Below, piece after piece: positions 17,154-26,323 of a DNA stretch of 26,405 bases. Every line of letters begins with the position of its first letter. The stretch's first letter is position 1. Where the stretch lies: positions 1 to 26,405 of IMG/VR virus record IMGVR_UViG_3300027782_000312, one strand, 5' to 3'. Source of the DNA: a virus. A model generated the notes under the pieces. The model was given only the letters and a program-made list of their open reading frames with translations. It did no database searches and had not been told where the DNA came from. Position numbers and translations under genes: made by a program.

Positions 17154-20100
17154 TAATTTGCTCCAGATGCTGCGCTAATTATATTTTGTGATGTTATTAC
17201 AGAATTCAATGCTGTTCCTGTTACTGTTCTTAAGTTAGTAGAAGTTAAACCTGTTACTATAATAATGTTGTCAGTGGTTGCACAACTAACAAATAATTTA
17301 TCACTTGGGCATTTTATTTCAAATAATCCGCCAAAGAAAGAATCTGATTTAGACGGAACAATAACAAAGCTAATCACATCGGGAGATACCTGAGTCAATA
17401 CATACGTTGAAAGTTCAGAGAAATAAAACGTATCTCCAAAATCCCAATTGTCAAGTGCAAAAAATCTATTAATTGCCGATAATATTCTTGATGACACATC
17501 TGCACTAGATACTGTACTAGCAGGATTAATTACAACATTAAAATTAGCTTGTAAATCTGATGTAGCGGCTGCGCCAAATAATAAAGTGTAACTTACAGGA
17601 TGATAAATTACTTCATCACTTATAGATTTAATTAAATTTAAATTAGGACTTAACATTACATTCAATTCGTCAGAGCTAGGAGGTAACGGCTCGCTACCGT
17701 CTGTTGGAGCACCGGATGCAATCCATAATCTAAATGAAGTATTATAATCATTAGTTAATACATACAAGTCCATTAAGTTGCTTGGGCCTGGGTCAATCCT
17801 ACTGTCGTAATCAGCACTATGTATGTATTGAAATTTTAAATTGTCTCTACCTAAATATACAATATAGTCAAGCGTAGGAATAAATTTACCAGTTGCTGCA
17901 TTGTATTTTGTAACCAGTCCAGACGAGAAATAATACTTTCCATTAACAGGATTTGTTAACGTGAAGAATACTGGGCCGGTCAATGGATTATTAGAAACAT
18001 AACGATAATCTTCTTGGCCTTGACTAATGGAGTATAATTCTTGAACAATGTACTTTTCATAAGGATCGCTAGAACCAACATGCACAATGTCTGTGAATAG
18101 TTGTGGATTATCAACTACTCCAGTATTAGTACTATCAGCAAAACTCAATACTATTTTAGTCGGGTCCACATATCCATCTTCGCCAACAAACTCGCCAACA
18201 ACCTGCCATGGCATGTCTTTAGTATAAGAAGCATTACCACCGGCTGATAACGGATCTGTATTAATACCTAAAATTTTCACGGTGTCTGTTACAGTCGACG
18301 TTAGCACGGTATCGTAAATTTTAACATTGGTATCAAAATAGAAAGTAAGTTCTTGGTCACTTTCAAATACATAACGTAATTGACGTGAAGTTATTGTGTA
18401 ATACTCGTTGTCTGTAGTAAACAGTAAGAACCAACTTGAATCTAATTTCAACGGGCTACTACTTCCTTGATTACTTAAACTAAATGCGCCTGTTTGATTT
18501 AGGTTGTTTTCAAAAATTATTTGCCAACTTTGTATTGTAACATCGTAACGCAGGCCAAACGGAACATTTGAAAAAATCAAATCAATCATTGTGGTAATAA
18601 TTGACGAACTAAGAGTAGTGGCAAACTTAGGTATAATCTGTGTTATTTTAGAACCGGTTGGTATTACATCATCTAGCACAATTGGTCCAAACCCAGTTGA
18701 TAATACACCAGTATCGCTTGCTGTACCGTCATCTTTCACTGATGTAACTTGCGCCCATATATAGGTTGTGCCGCCTTTAGGCAATTGACCAGCAGGGAGT
18801 GCTTTTAATATATTTTGATTTAATGTGTCAAAGTAGTACCCAGTAGGTGGCAAAAATTTAACCAATGCATTTGTAGTAAAATATTTTAAATCGGTATACG
18901 TATAACTTCCAACTGCATATTTTTTGTTACTGTTAGTATCATACACGTAGCCACTAACTGTATTGCTATCTGTTGTTACACTGTGCCATGCAACATTTAA
19001 ACTAGTTGTAAGATAATCAACAAACTGTGTATAGTAAAAATCTCTTAAACCCGGTGTTCTAAGAATGTTATAAACTGAATTGTAAATTACATTTTGAATA
19101 TCAGTTTGATTAGCATACGTAAAATTTGTAGTTGTAGTAAACAAGTCTTGGTATAACACACCATCATCGGCAAACAAATTTGTACTTGAATACTTTCCAG
19201 TTGGGTCTGTTAAATCAAAATAACGACTTATACCGCTACTAGCTCTATTCAATGCTTTAATTTTTGCAACGGCAGTTGAAGCAGATAACGGACTAATATT
19301 ATAATCCTCACCTGTAATCATTCTGTTTTGTGTATAATATGCTTGAGGCGCATTTGTTTTAATACTAGCATTTGATTCTGTTGCGGTAGCATTGGCTACA
19401 GACGTTGCTAAACTCAAACTAAGAGTTAATACTTCTGATTGATTTGACGAGCTTGTATATGGAATATTAATTATAACATTAACAATATCTGTAGGATTAA
19501 TTGTGTATGTTATGCCATTGCTAACTCTATAATAAACTCTAAAATTACCTTGAGGTAATTTTCCAAACACACCATCACTAAAACTTAAACTAACCGCATC
19601 GTTAGCTCTAGAAATAATACTATAAATTGTTTTAATACTGCTGCTTAAACTATTATAGATAATATTGTTACCAGTCAGGGCAGGAACTTGTGTCCATAGA
19701 GTGTCTTCTAAACCTGTGCTTTGATTTAAAGAATACAACCACACATCGGTATCGTTAATATTTTGTGATTCAATATCAAGTACTTGATTACTTGTAGGCT
19801 GGCTTACATTAAATGTTCCCTGATTCAATGTTCCTTGAACAAAATTAAAGAAAAAACCTGTAGACGGACTACCTGCACCGCGGCCGTCATCTTTATAAAC
19901 ACAAGCAATACTATTTCCTACTTTAGGAGCTTCTTCATAAATTCTTTCTTGGCCGGCAAATGTAGTACTGGTAATTTCAAAGACTGTGTTTCGACCAGAA
20001 ATAGATTTGCTAAAAGTATAAATTGGAATATCTGTATTTGTGCTGTTGAATCTATACTGTGCCGTTGGGATACCGTAGATACTTGCTTGATCTACTGGGT

Positions 20101-20614
20101 TTCCAAATTGATGCTGTTGCGGTAAACCAGAGTTGATAATTTTAATAAACTGATCATACCAGTTTGGATTACTTGGATCATTCCAAGTAACATATTGTCC
20201 TGCTAAATTTCTGCCATTGCTGTCTATTACATTTTCTGTAGTCTGCACTGTATTAACTTTTAATAATCCGCTAGCTGGAACACTTCTGCTAGGATTATAA
20301 CTAATCAAACGTGCTAAACGTAATATACTGTCACGTCGCTCTGCTAGTTCTAAGAAGTTTTCACGAGCATTTAAGTCAACACGGAAAGCTATGCTTTGGC
20401 CCACATAAGCAATAAGATCAATTAGGGCAAGGTATTCGCTAGACTCAATGTAATCGTTAAAATCTTCTGGGAAATTTGTACGGATATAGTCAATCATCGT
20501 ACGGCGTAGATTGTCAAAATCGTAACTTTGGAAATCGGCGTTCTTAAATGATTGATAAATTTTCTGCCAATCTTCACTGACCAGCAAGTTATTTTGTCTA
20601 TCCGTTGAGCTCAT
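17153..20614 (-). CDS. 6: Baseplate wedge protein, gp6-like / baseplate J family (enlarged)
   Basis: 1153 residues, preceded by AGGA eight bases before the ATG. In T4, gp6 forms the inner ring of the baseplate wedge and links neighbouring wedges around the hub. The N-terminal block (about 10-120) has DWQKIYQSFKNADFQSYDFD, a helical ALIDLIAYVGQ segment and the characteristic ENFLELAERRDSILRLARL followed by SYNPSRSVPASG. The C-terminal block (about 1045-1093) has INRFFALDNWDFGDTFYFSE and a VSPDVISFVIVPS strand, typical of baseplate-J proteins. The middle (about 130-1000) is much longer than in T4 gp6 (about 660 residues) and is beta-rich. It lies directly after gp25, as in T4-like phages, and its stop overlaps the start of the giant gene. 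Family placement is secure; the function of the extra middle is unknown. Confidence 0.85.
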   Translation of the reverse strand: MSSTDRQNNLLVSEDWQKIYQSFKNADFQSYDFDNLRRTMIDYIRTNFPEDFNDYIESSEYLALIDLIAYVGQSIAFRVDLNARENFLELAERRDSILRLARLISYNPSRSVPASGLLKVNTVQTTENVIDSNGRNLAGQYVTWNDPSNPNWYDQFIKIINSGLPQQHQFGNPVDQASIYGIPTAQYRFNSTNTDIPIYTFSKSISGRNTVFEITSTTFAGQERIYEEAPKVGNSIACVYKDDGRGAGSPSTGFFFNFVQGTLNQGTFNVSQPTSNQVLDIESQNINDTDVWLYSLNQSTGLEDTLWTQVPALTGNNIIYNSLSSSIKTIYSIISRANDAVSLSFSDGVFGKLPQGNFRVYYRVSNGITYTINPTDIVNVIINIPYTSSSNQSEVLTLSLSLATSVANATATESNASIKTNAPQAYYTQNRMITGEDYNISPLSASTAVAKIKALNRASSGISRYFDLTDPTGKYSSTNLFADDGVLYQDLFTTTTNFTYANQTDIQNVIYNSVYNILRTPGLRDFYYTQFVDYLTTSLNVAWHSVTTDSNTVSGYVYDTNSNKKYAVGSYTYTDLKYFTTNALVKFLPPTGYYFDTLNQNILKALPAGQLPKGGTTYIWAQVTSVKDDGTASDTGVLSTGFGPIVLDDVIPTGSKITQIIPKFATTLSSSIITTMIDLIFSNVPFGLRYDVTIQSWQIIFENNLNQTGAFSLSNQGSSSPLKLDSSWFLLFTTDNEYYTITSRQLRYVFESDQELTFYFDTNVKIYDTVLTSTVTDTVKILGINTDPLSAGGNASYTKDMPWQVVGEFVGEDGYVDPTKIVLSFADSTNTGVVDNPQLFTDIVHVGSSDPYEKYIVQELYSISQGQEDYRYVSNNPLTGPVFFTLTNPVNGKYYFSSGLVTKYNAATGKFIPTLDYIVYLGRDNLKFQYIHSADYDSRIDPGPSNLMDLYVLTNDYNTSFRLWIASGAPTDGSEPLPPSSDELNVMLSPNLNLIKSISDEVIYHPVSYTLLFGAAATSDLQANFNVVINPASTVSSADVSSRILSAINRFFALDNWDFGDTFYFSELSTYVLTQVSPDVISFVIVPSKSDSFFGGLFEIKCPSDKLFVSCATTDNIIIVTGLTSTNLRTVTGTALNSVITSQNIISAASGAN

Positions 20615-20632
20615 AATATGTCCTAATAAGTG

Positions 20633-20640
20633 TATTTATT
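20633..20640 (-). promoter_or_regulatory. T4-type late promoter motif (AATAAATA)
   Basis: Read on the minus strand this is AATAAATA, an exact NATAAATA late-promoter match, ending 18 bases before the gp6-like ATG at 20614. It sits in the only sizeable internal gap (47 bases, 20615-20661) of the cluster, which fits a promoter for the gp6-like/giant pair. No hairpin terminator is evident in the gap, so transcription from upstream genes may also read through. Confidence 0.65.
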
Positions 20641-20661
20641 GAATAAAATTATGTACGTAGT

Positions 20662-21096
20662 TTATTGTGCGTTCAGTCCGTTAGCTTGGTCAAACTGAAG
20701 TTTCATGCGGTCTTGGATGTTATACAGCAGGTATGTTAGTGTGCATTGTATTTGCAAACCAGTATCATAAGGTGTTATAACAATGTTGCCTGCTCTGACA
20801 CGAGGTTCATTATTAAAAATGTTATTGACATCTTCTAGTATCAAATGTTTAACTTGATCTGTTAAGGGTTCAAACAGCAAGTCCCAAATTATAGTTCCAT
20901 AAGTTGGATTCATTAAACGCTCGCCCTGACGAATGTGAAAATTGTTCATTAAATCTTGCTTGATTAGTTCAAAATCATACAATGCAAAATTTTGCGTTGT
21001 GCCACTTATTGTGCTAAATCCTCTATACCTCTGAACTGTTCGTTGAGTTGGGGCGGGTCTCTTTGATACCGGTGTTGTTGTATATAAACTGGCCAT
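20662..21096 (-). CDS. 25: Baseplate wedge protein gp25-like
   Basis: 144 residues, close to T4 gp25 (132). In T4, gp25 is part of the inner wedge (gp6-gp25-gp53) that contacts the sheath start and is required for contraction signalling. The family is called lysozyme-like but is structural. Residues about 41-78 show the signature: YDFELIKQDLMNNFHIRQGE, then NPTYGTIIWDLLFEP. After it come a helix (DQVKHLILEDVNNIF) and a beta part with ITPYDTGLQIQCTLTYLL. The start is supported by AAGGAAA about ten bases upstream, inside the end of the gp5-like gene, and there are only two bases between that gene's stop and this ATG. The order spike-gp25-gp6 is the one expected for T4-like phages. Confidence 0.9.
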   Translation of the reverse strand: MASLYTTTPVSKRPAPTQRTVQRYRGFSTISGTTQNFALYDFELIKQDLMNNFHIRQGERLMNPTYGTIIWDLLFEPLTDQVKHLILEDVNNIFNNEPRVRAGNIVITPYDTGLQIQCTLTYLLYNIQDRMKLQFDQANGLNAQ

Positions 21097-21098
21097 AA

Positions 21099-22763
21099 TT
21101 AACTATTTCCTTTTAAGAACGTGTCCATTGGAACGCCGTATGTTTTCCACGCGGGTGGAACTTCAATTGCTGTTGCTGCTTCTCTGTCTGTTGACTCTGG
21201 TTTAAACAGTGTACCATCTAAGTTTTCGTGATGCGGGTACGGTTCTGTGGTTGGCACACGTGCCATTATACTTTCTACTACCTCCCCGTCTTGATCTGTT
21301 GGATTAAGAATAGTTGGTAACGGTTCAGGAAGAGTTGACAATGTAGCAAATCCAGCTGGGCCAGCAATGCCTGAGTTAAAATTAACATTGCCGCCATCTA
21401 TTGCCGTATTGGCTGCTTCAATAGTAAAATCTCCAGTACTTGAAACAACACTTGCTCCGGTTACGTTAAGATTAAGATCTCCGCCAGTTGATATATTAAC
21501 AGCGTCGCCCGCGGTAACATCCCATGTGGATTCAAAAGATTGTTTAAGTTCGCCAGTAATAGTGTCGTCTCTAGTACCATCTGTTTTAGTGAAAAAATTG
21601 CCGTTTACAATTCTAATAAAATCACCAACTGCTTCAATTTGAATTCTTCCGGCAACAGTTGTGTCACCTTCACCGGCAGCATCAGTAGCTTTCATATTAA
21701 TGTTGCGGCCTGCTTCCATGTTGATATCACGATCAGCATAAAAATTTAAGTCGTTTTGTGTTCGAATACTAATACTATCTTTTGCATAGATATCAATCTT
21801 GCCATCACTAGTCAGTTCAATCCAACTAGTACCTCGAGCATTAGTAATGTAAATTAAATCCTCTGTATTGTGCATCAATATTTGATGCCCAGTTCTTGTA
21901 CGGAATCTAATTAATTCGTTAGCAGGTAATGTAACATCGCCATCATCTTCACCTGCATCAATACTTGCATAATCTGGAGGACCGTCAGTTGATGGTGTTC
22001 TACGTAACCAGTTAGCATCGCCGTCATCCATGACAAATGTACTACCGCCTAAACGACTTACATAAGCATTTAATACTTTCCACTCGGCTTTACCAATGTC
22101 AGCTGTTTTTCCTTTTTTATCCAACGGCCCTGGAGTACTAATTCCAAATACACTACTAGGAGCTTCTCTGCGGGCACTACTACTGGTAATTCCCCTAACA
22201 TCGTCTAACAATAATCCCTGATAGTCTAACACATCAGTGAAAGGATGTTTTGGTTTGTAAACAGTTTCTGGGTCAGCTAAACTATTGTTATCAGGAATTG
22301 CTTTATTGTATTCTGCTGCCGGCACTCTTCCTAGATTATCAGAGTTATCCGGGTTAACATCTTCTACAATGCTTTGTGTTGAAGCATAACCTGGCATCAT
22401 AAAATTCATATTTTCATCAGGAACGCAACCAATCCAGTATCCTCTTTTAGGATCGCCGTCAATAAAAATAATAACAACAGTAACACCAACATCTGGTGGA
22501 ATCATCCACATACCATATGATTTCTGTGTGTCGTTATAATCGTTGTTTGGGCCGTTAGCACTAACTGGTGTAACTCCGTAAAAAGGGCTCATGTAACGTA
22601 CTTGGTGTAACTGGCTTTCTGAACTTGAGCCGCCTACAGGCCTTAAAATCTCAACTTCAAGTATACCCATGTATGTGGGATCAAGGTTACTCACTACTTT
22701 TGCAAGGAACGGGCCCGGTTTTTGTTCTTTAGGCGAGGAACTATACTCTTCGTTTTGTTCCAT
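21099..22763 (-). CDS. 5: Central spike protein, gp5-like, without recognisable lysozyme domain
   Basis: 554 residues. T4 gp5 is the trimeric membrane-piercing spike: OB-fold, lysozyme domain, then triple-stranded beta-helix. The OB-fold lies at about 17-135, with VVSNLDPTYMGILEVEIL, GMWMIPPDVGVTVVIIFIDG and RGYWIGCVP. The beta-helix starts near 312 (IELTSDGKIDIYAKDSISI) and continues through short alternating repeats such as DLNFYADRDINMEAGRNINM to about 465. Between them (135-310) is RREAPSSVFGISTPGP, LGGSTFVMDDGD and RTRTGHQILMHN, a linker I recall from marine T4-like phages. I do not see a T4-lysozyme-like catalytic region. The gene overlaps the preceding hub-like gene as TAATG with AAGGA six bases before the start. 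Spike identity is strong. A separate peptidoglycan-degrading enzyme, if any, must be elsewhere. Confidence 0.88.
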   Translation of the reverse strand: MEQNEEYSSSPKEQKPGPFLAKVVSNLDPTYMGILEVEILRPVGGSSSESQLHQVRYMSPFYGVTPVSANGPNNDYNDTQKSYGMWMIPPDVGVTVVIIFIDGDPKRGYWIGCVPDENMNFMMPGYASTQSIVEDVNPDNSDNLGRVPAAEYNKAIPDNNSLADPETVYKPKHPFTDVLDYQGLLLDDVRGITSSSARREAPSSVFGISTPGPLDKKGKTADIGKAEWKVLNAYVSRLGGSTFVMDDGDANWLRRTPSTDGPPDYASIDAGEDDGDVTLPANELIRFRTRTGHQILMHNTEDLIYITNARGTSWIELTSDGKIDIYAKDSISIRTQNDLNFYADRDINMEAGRNINMKATDAAGEGDTTVAGRIQIEAVGDFIRIVNGNFFTKTDGTRDDTITGELKQSFESTWDVTAGDAVNISTGGDLNLNVTGASVVSSTGDFTIEAANTAIDGGNVNFNSGIAGPAGFATLSTLPEPLPTILNPTDQDGEVVESIMARVPTTEPYPHHENLDGTLFKPESTDREAATAIEVPPAWKTYGVPMDTFLKGNS

Positions 22764-24991
22764 TAGTCGTCCTTAACTTTATCTGGTTTAGAATTTGTAG
22801 TATTAACAGTATTCTTAGCATCGCCTTTTCCTGCAAGTTCTTGTCCGTTTCTTCTAACACCCTTCAGTGTTTGGGTGAATTGGCCATTATCAAAATAACT
22901 AGTAGCATGTGTTACTCTGTACAATCCACTCCAAGTTAATACAGGAGCAGATTTTGTGCTTTTTCCAAAATCGTATAATCCGGTTGATTGATTTAAATCG
23001 ACTGGTGTTCTAAAATTTACTTTAATATCAACTTCGCTTGCTTGATAACTCACACTACCGTCTGTGTTTAAATTAGAGTATTGTGTTGGAGCACTTGTAT
23101 AGTTACCCATGCCACTTTGTGCAATATAGTACGGGTCTCCTATAATTTTTAAATCTAAATTTAACATGCCAGAGGCGCTAGTAATTGCATCATGAAATAA
23201 TTTTGCAGATCGAGAGTCTTGAGTTTCAAGGCCGCCGCCTCCAGTGTTATCTCCTGCGGTTTTAGTAGCAGTGTATCTCACAGACGAAGGTATCATACCC
23301 AAAGTTTTTTGAGGGATTGCGCCTGCTACCAACGGTAGCTCTATATTATCAACTTTATCGTCTGCTCCAGAAGCAGCTTCTTGACGTTTTGCATCAACTG
23401 TTCTTTTGTTACTAGTAGCAGCAAATTTAGCAGCAAAACCTACTTTAAATTCTATACGAAAATTTAAAATATCAACATTTTTACCAGTATAATAATAATC
23501 ATAAACTTTAACAACTTGTTTTTCAAGTTCCTCAAAGCCAGGAGCTTTTGTGTTATTTGCTGTGACAGCACTGGTGTGAACGCCGTAAGGCACTATACGA
23601 TATACAATAATTCGAGGATCTGTACCTTGTTGTTTAACTGTAGTAGGATCTGTTAGCTGATATACCTGGGTATCAACTCTCCACCACTTTCTCATACCAG
23701 TTGAGTCAACGTTTTCAGTTTCTAGTTGTTTTTTAGAATATTCGCTTGCTAATAATACCGCGTCAATTGCCGTTGTAACGTCAGTGTCTTGACTAAATCT
23801 CATATCGCTTATTTGTTTGTCAACGGTATTATTAGCTCGAAGCACATTTCCGTTTTTAATAACTTCGTTGTCTTTTCCAACCGGTGTATCGCCTTTTCTA
23901 ATATCACTAAATCCCATTCTAGCTTTACCTATTTCGTTTACAGTGCCGTCTTCTTGAACAAGAGTACCGTTAGCTGGAATTGTACTCTTTGTTAATCTTA
24001 ACTGTTTAACTACTGCACTTTCACTGGAAGCATTTACTAATGTTGTGGCACCGGCGCCACTTTCTCCTCCTGGTGCGGCTGTGCCTTCTGAAGAAATATC
24101 TAAAGGAAATGTTATTACTATTTGATCAGGAGTGCTGATCGTTCCTTCTTCTTTCAATTGTTTTAGTCGTTTGTTTAACATAACTTGGAGACTTTTTTCT
24201 CCAGTTTGTAAAACTTCTTGTACAGTAACTCCTTTAATACTACCATCTGTTTTAAGTTCAGATACATGGCCGCTTAACGCCTCGCTATTCACTGGAAATC
24301 CTGAACATTGGTAGACAGATCCTTGATCAGTAACAGTCATTGAAACATCTTTTAATCTAAAAGGAATTTTTCGAGCAGTAGTAGGAATATTATCCATTTT
24401 TCCTGTTTCAGTATTTCCTCTAAAATCAATTGTTAACAAAAACGGTGCTTGCGTATAGTTATCGTGACCTGCCATCCATGCGGCTTCTTGCAAACTCATC
24501 ATGAACATACCCATGCTATAAGGTTCAGTAATCTGAAAACTCATCTTATGCATATTAGTATTATGGCCTTTTTCCATACCAATTGTACTTTCAATTTCTA
24601 ACTTATCAATAAAAAAATCAAACTGTCCAAACGGTGTATTAATTCTATTTGAAGGATCTGCATTTGCAGTCTTAGCAATCAACGGAAGTCGTTGACCTTT
24701 CATATAACCTGTATCTGGCTTGTTTAATTGTGCTTTAGTTAAAACTGATAATCCTAAAACATAATCATAGGTTGCATAATTAAAGAGAGGATTTTTTAAA
24801 GGAAGTGTTACACCCGATAACGGTTTGATTGAAAGACCTAAAGAACTAAAGGCACCACCAAATGCTCCTGTAATTGCCGACAGTGCCGATGCTGGGCCTG
24901 CATTTAAAAAACCTGATACAGAACTTACTGCATTTCCTATTGAACTTGTTGCAGAATTTATTGCACCTGAAATATTCCCAAATAATGACAT
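22763..24991 (-). CDS. Baseplate hub-like structural protein (742 aa; gp27 role likely)
   Basis: 742 residues, placed directly before the spike gene and translationally coupled to it. In T4 the hub protein gp27 (391 residues) forms the ring that holds the gp5 spike; this protein fills that position but is nearly twice as long. Residues 1-55 are Gly/Ala/Ser-rich and hydrophobic. About 68-85 (LFNYATYDYVLGLSVL) and 120-245 (FGQFDFFIDKLEIES, ITEPYSMGMFMMSLQEAA, TARKIPFRLKDVSMTV) contain blocks I recall from hub-type structural proteins of marine T4-like phages. The C-terminal part (about 682-712: WSGLYRVTHATSYFDNGQF) resembles the closing segment of phage hub proteins. The last 30 residues are charged and probably disordered. 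A weak AGG-type ribosome site precedes the ATG. The structural role is well supported; hub identity rests on position and weak motifs. Confidence 0.6.
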   Translation of the reverse strand: MSLFGNISGAINSATSSIGNAVSSVSGFLNAGPASALSAITGAFGGAFSSLGLSIKPLSGVTLPLKNPLFNYATYDYVLGLSVLTKAQLNKPDTGYMKGQRLPLIAKTANADPSNRINTPFGQFDFFIDKLEIESTIGMEKGHNTNMHKMSFQITEPYSMGMFMMSLQEAAWMAGHDNYTQAPFLLTIDFRGNTETGKMDNIPTTARKIPFRLKDVSMTVTDQGSVYQCSGFPVNSEALSGHVSELKTDGSIKGVTVQEVLQTGEKSLQVMLNKRLKQLKEEGTISTPDQIVITFPLDISSEGTAAPGGESGAGATTLVNASSESAVVKQLRLTKSTIPANGTLVQEDGTVNEIGKARMGFSDIRKGDTPVGKDNEVIKNGNVLRANNTVDKQISDMRFSQDTDVTTAIDAVLLASEYSKKQLETENVDSTGMRKWWRVDTQVYQLTDPTTVKQQGTDPRIIVYRIVPYGVHTSAVTANNTKAPGFEELEKQVVKVYDYYYTGKNVDILNFRIEFKVGFAAKFAATSNKRTVDAKRQEAASGADDKVDNIELPLVAGAIPQKTLGMIPSSVRYTATKTAGDNTGGGGLETQDSRSAKLFHDAITSASGMLNLDLKIIGDPYYIAQSGMGNYTSAPTQYSNLNTDGSVSYQASEVDIKVNFRTPVDLNQSTGLYDFGKSTKSAPVLTWSGLYRVTHATSYFDNGQFTQTLKGVRRNGQELAGKGDAKNTVNTTNSKPDKVKDD

Positions 24992-24992
24992 A

Positions 24993-25295
24993 TTATAAAC
25001 CTAACGCAATTGTTAAACTACTGCTTTTGCAAAGATATATTTGTGTACCTGGAACAAAATCTAAAATAGGATCTTGTAGTACATCTAAATTTCGTTGTAT
25101 GAACACCCACCACAACTGAGAATTTCCGTACAAGTCGTGTGCTAATAAATCAGGACGATAAGCATATTGCGGTTCTATTGTGTATAAAAAATCGTCAACT
25201 TCTTCGCTAACTGGACGTATAGTTAGTACATCTAGATATGAATTTTTTGTTAATGTGTTGTACCAAGGGCTAGTGTTACTATAAATTGCAGGCAT
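24993..25295 (-). CDS. 53: Baseplate wedge protein gp53-like
   Basis: 100 residues, shorter than T4 gp53 (about 196). gp53 joins gp6 and gp25 in the wedge and fastens wedges around the hub. The family signature is clear at about 38-85: IEPQYAYRPDLLAHDLYGNS, then QLWWVFIQRNLDVLQDPILDF and a PGTQIYLC strand. The N-terminus has WYNTLTKNSYLDVL and RPVSEEVDD. The gene sits two bases after the tube cap-like gene and one base before the hub-like gene, and its own ribosome site is weak (GGA about twelve bases upstream), so it is probably translated by coupling. Loss of the T4 C-terminal half is what I recall for marine T4-like members. The family call is confident. Confidence 0.82.
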   Translation of the reverse strand: MPAIYSNTSPWYNTLTKNSYLDVLTIRPVSEEVDDFLYTIEPQYAYRPDLLAHDLYGNSQLWWVFIQRNLDVLQDPILDFVPGTQIYLCKSSSLTIALGL

Positions 25296-25297
25296 GA

Positions 25298-26302
25298 TTA
25301 AATGTATCCAAAAGAATTATTAAGGTAACCGCCTTGAACAAATCTATCAAGGCTAAAGTTTCTAGCACTATTTCTGCTGTATACAGGTTGTAATGTTACA
25401 CTAAACGAACTTTTAGTAGGAACGTGCGTTACGCCACCGCTTGTTGTACCACCAAGACCTAATGACCCTGCTAATCCTGCAATTTGTCCAATGCCTCCAG
25501 CAATTGTACTTATTCCACTGGTAATACTGCCTAGGCCAGACACGGATCCGCCTAATGCACTACCAATAGAATCTGCTAAACCTCCAATGCCACCTGTGGC
25601 GCCTTCAATTGCTCCAGCCATGCTACCAACAACATTGCATCCAATGTAATCGCAGTTAGCATCTAACTGAGTACTAAAAGCAGTCACTACTACTGGCACA
25701 TTTTTAAAAATATAATTTCCATAACCGTTTAAAAATATAACCGGCGGTGGGTTACCTGCCTTAGGATCAGTTCCTGCAAACATTTTGGTAAGACTTCTTA
25801 AATAATGAACTGATGCAATCCAGTATAAGGCTTGTGTACTATCTTCAACGTTCATAGGTGCTGAAATTGTAATGCTGCCAGGGTCGCTATTTTTAAATGC
25901 TTGAAAAGTATAATTTGTATGAGTTGTTGGTACAGCACTATAACTAGCAGAGCTAGAAATATTAATTGTTGGAGTGTATGGAAAAATGAGTCCGCCTGCA
26001 TCTTTTAATGGTTTTAAAACTGGGCTACCTTTAAAGCTGGTCCAATTAGCAAGGCTTAGACGAACACGCCAATCAGCAGGGTCTGCTGAGTCGCCACCAA
26101 ACGCGGCAACTGCACCCATTAGGTCTCCAGCACCCTCGGCAAGTCCGCTAAGAGCTCCGCTTAAACGTCCAGAAGATGCAAATTCGGCAAACGACCCAGC
26201 GGACGATAGCCCTGATGCAAAGTTAGATATTGCGTTAGCGCCGCCTGTAACAGAGCTTACTAGTTGAGATGCATCCGATAGTGAACCGATATTAAATGCC
26301 AT
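25298..26302 (-). CDS. Baseplate tube cap-like structural protein (gp48/gp54-type candidate)
   Basis: 334 residues, first gene of the left-going cluster, with AAGGAAAA seven bases before the ATG and a CTAAATA promoter upstream. Conserved-looking blocks are DWRVRLSLANW (about 81), GLIFPYTPTINISSSASY (about 104), QALYWIASVHYLRSLTKMF (about 150), PPPVIFLNGYGNYIFKNVPV (about 186) and, near the end, FSVTLQPVYSRNSARNFSLD with FVQGGYL. I recall this set from T4-like phage proteins annotated as baseplate or tail tube cap proteins, which T4 supplies as gp48 (364 residues) and gp54 (320). Residues 1-75 and 225-287 are Gly/Ala/Ser-rich. The second splits the conserved region, apparently as a loop insertion. 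The exact T4 counterpart is uncertain; a structural baseplate role is likely. Confidence 0.55.
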   Translation of the reverse strand: MAFNIGSLSDASQLVSSVTGGANAISNFASGLSSAGSFAEFASSGRLSGALSGLAEGAGDLMGAVAAFGGDSADPADWRVRLSLANWTSFKGSPVLKPLKDAGGLIFPYTPTINISSSASYSAVPTTHTNYTFQAFKNSDPGSITISAPMNVEDSTQALYWIASVHYLRSLTKMFAGTDPKAGNPPPVIFLNGYGNYIFKNVPVVVTAFSTQLDANCDYIGCNVVGSMAGAIEGATGGIGGLADSIGSALGGSVSGLGSITSGISTIAGGIGQIAGLAGSLGLGGTTSGGVTHVPTKSSFSVTLQPVYSRNSARNFSLDRFVQGGYLNNSFGYI

Positions 26303-26323
26303 AATGTTTTCCTTTTGGTATAA

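Noticed and set aside
19784-20125. Plus-strand 113-codon frame opposite the gp6-like gene
   Set aside because: It is antisense to a well-supported baseplate gene, with no ribosome site or recognisable motif.
20615-20661. Possible terminator between the gp25- and gp6-like genes
   Set aside because: Only a short TACGTA palindrome is visible; there is no stem-loop followed by a T-run.
21367-24314. Plus-strand frames opposite the spike and hub-like genes
   Set aside because: They are antisense shadows; the opposite strand carries coherent domain structure and coupled starts.
25974-26267. Plus-strand 97-codon Ala/Pro-rich frame
   Set aside because: It is the complement of the Gly/Ala/Ser-rich N-terminus of the tube cap-like gene, so its length reflects composition.
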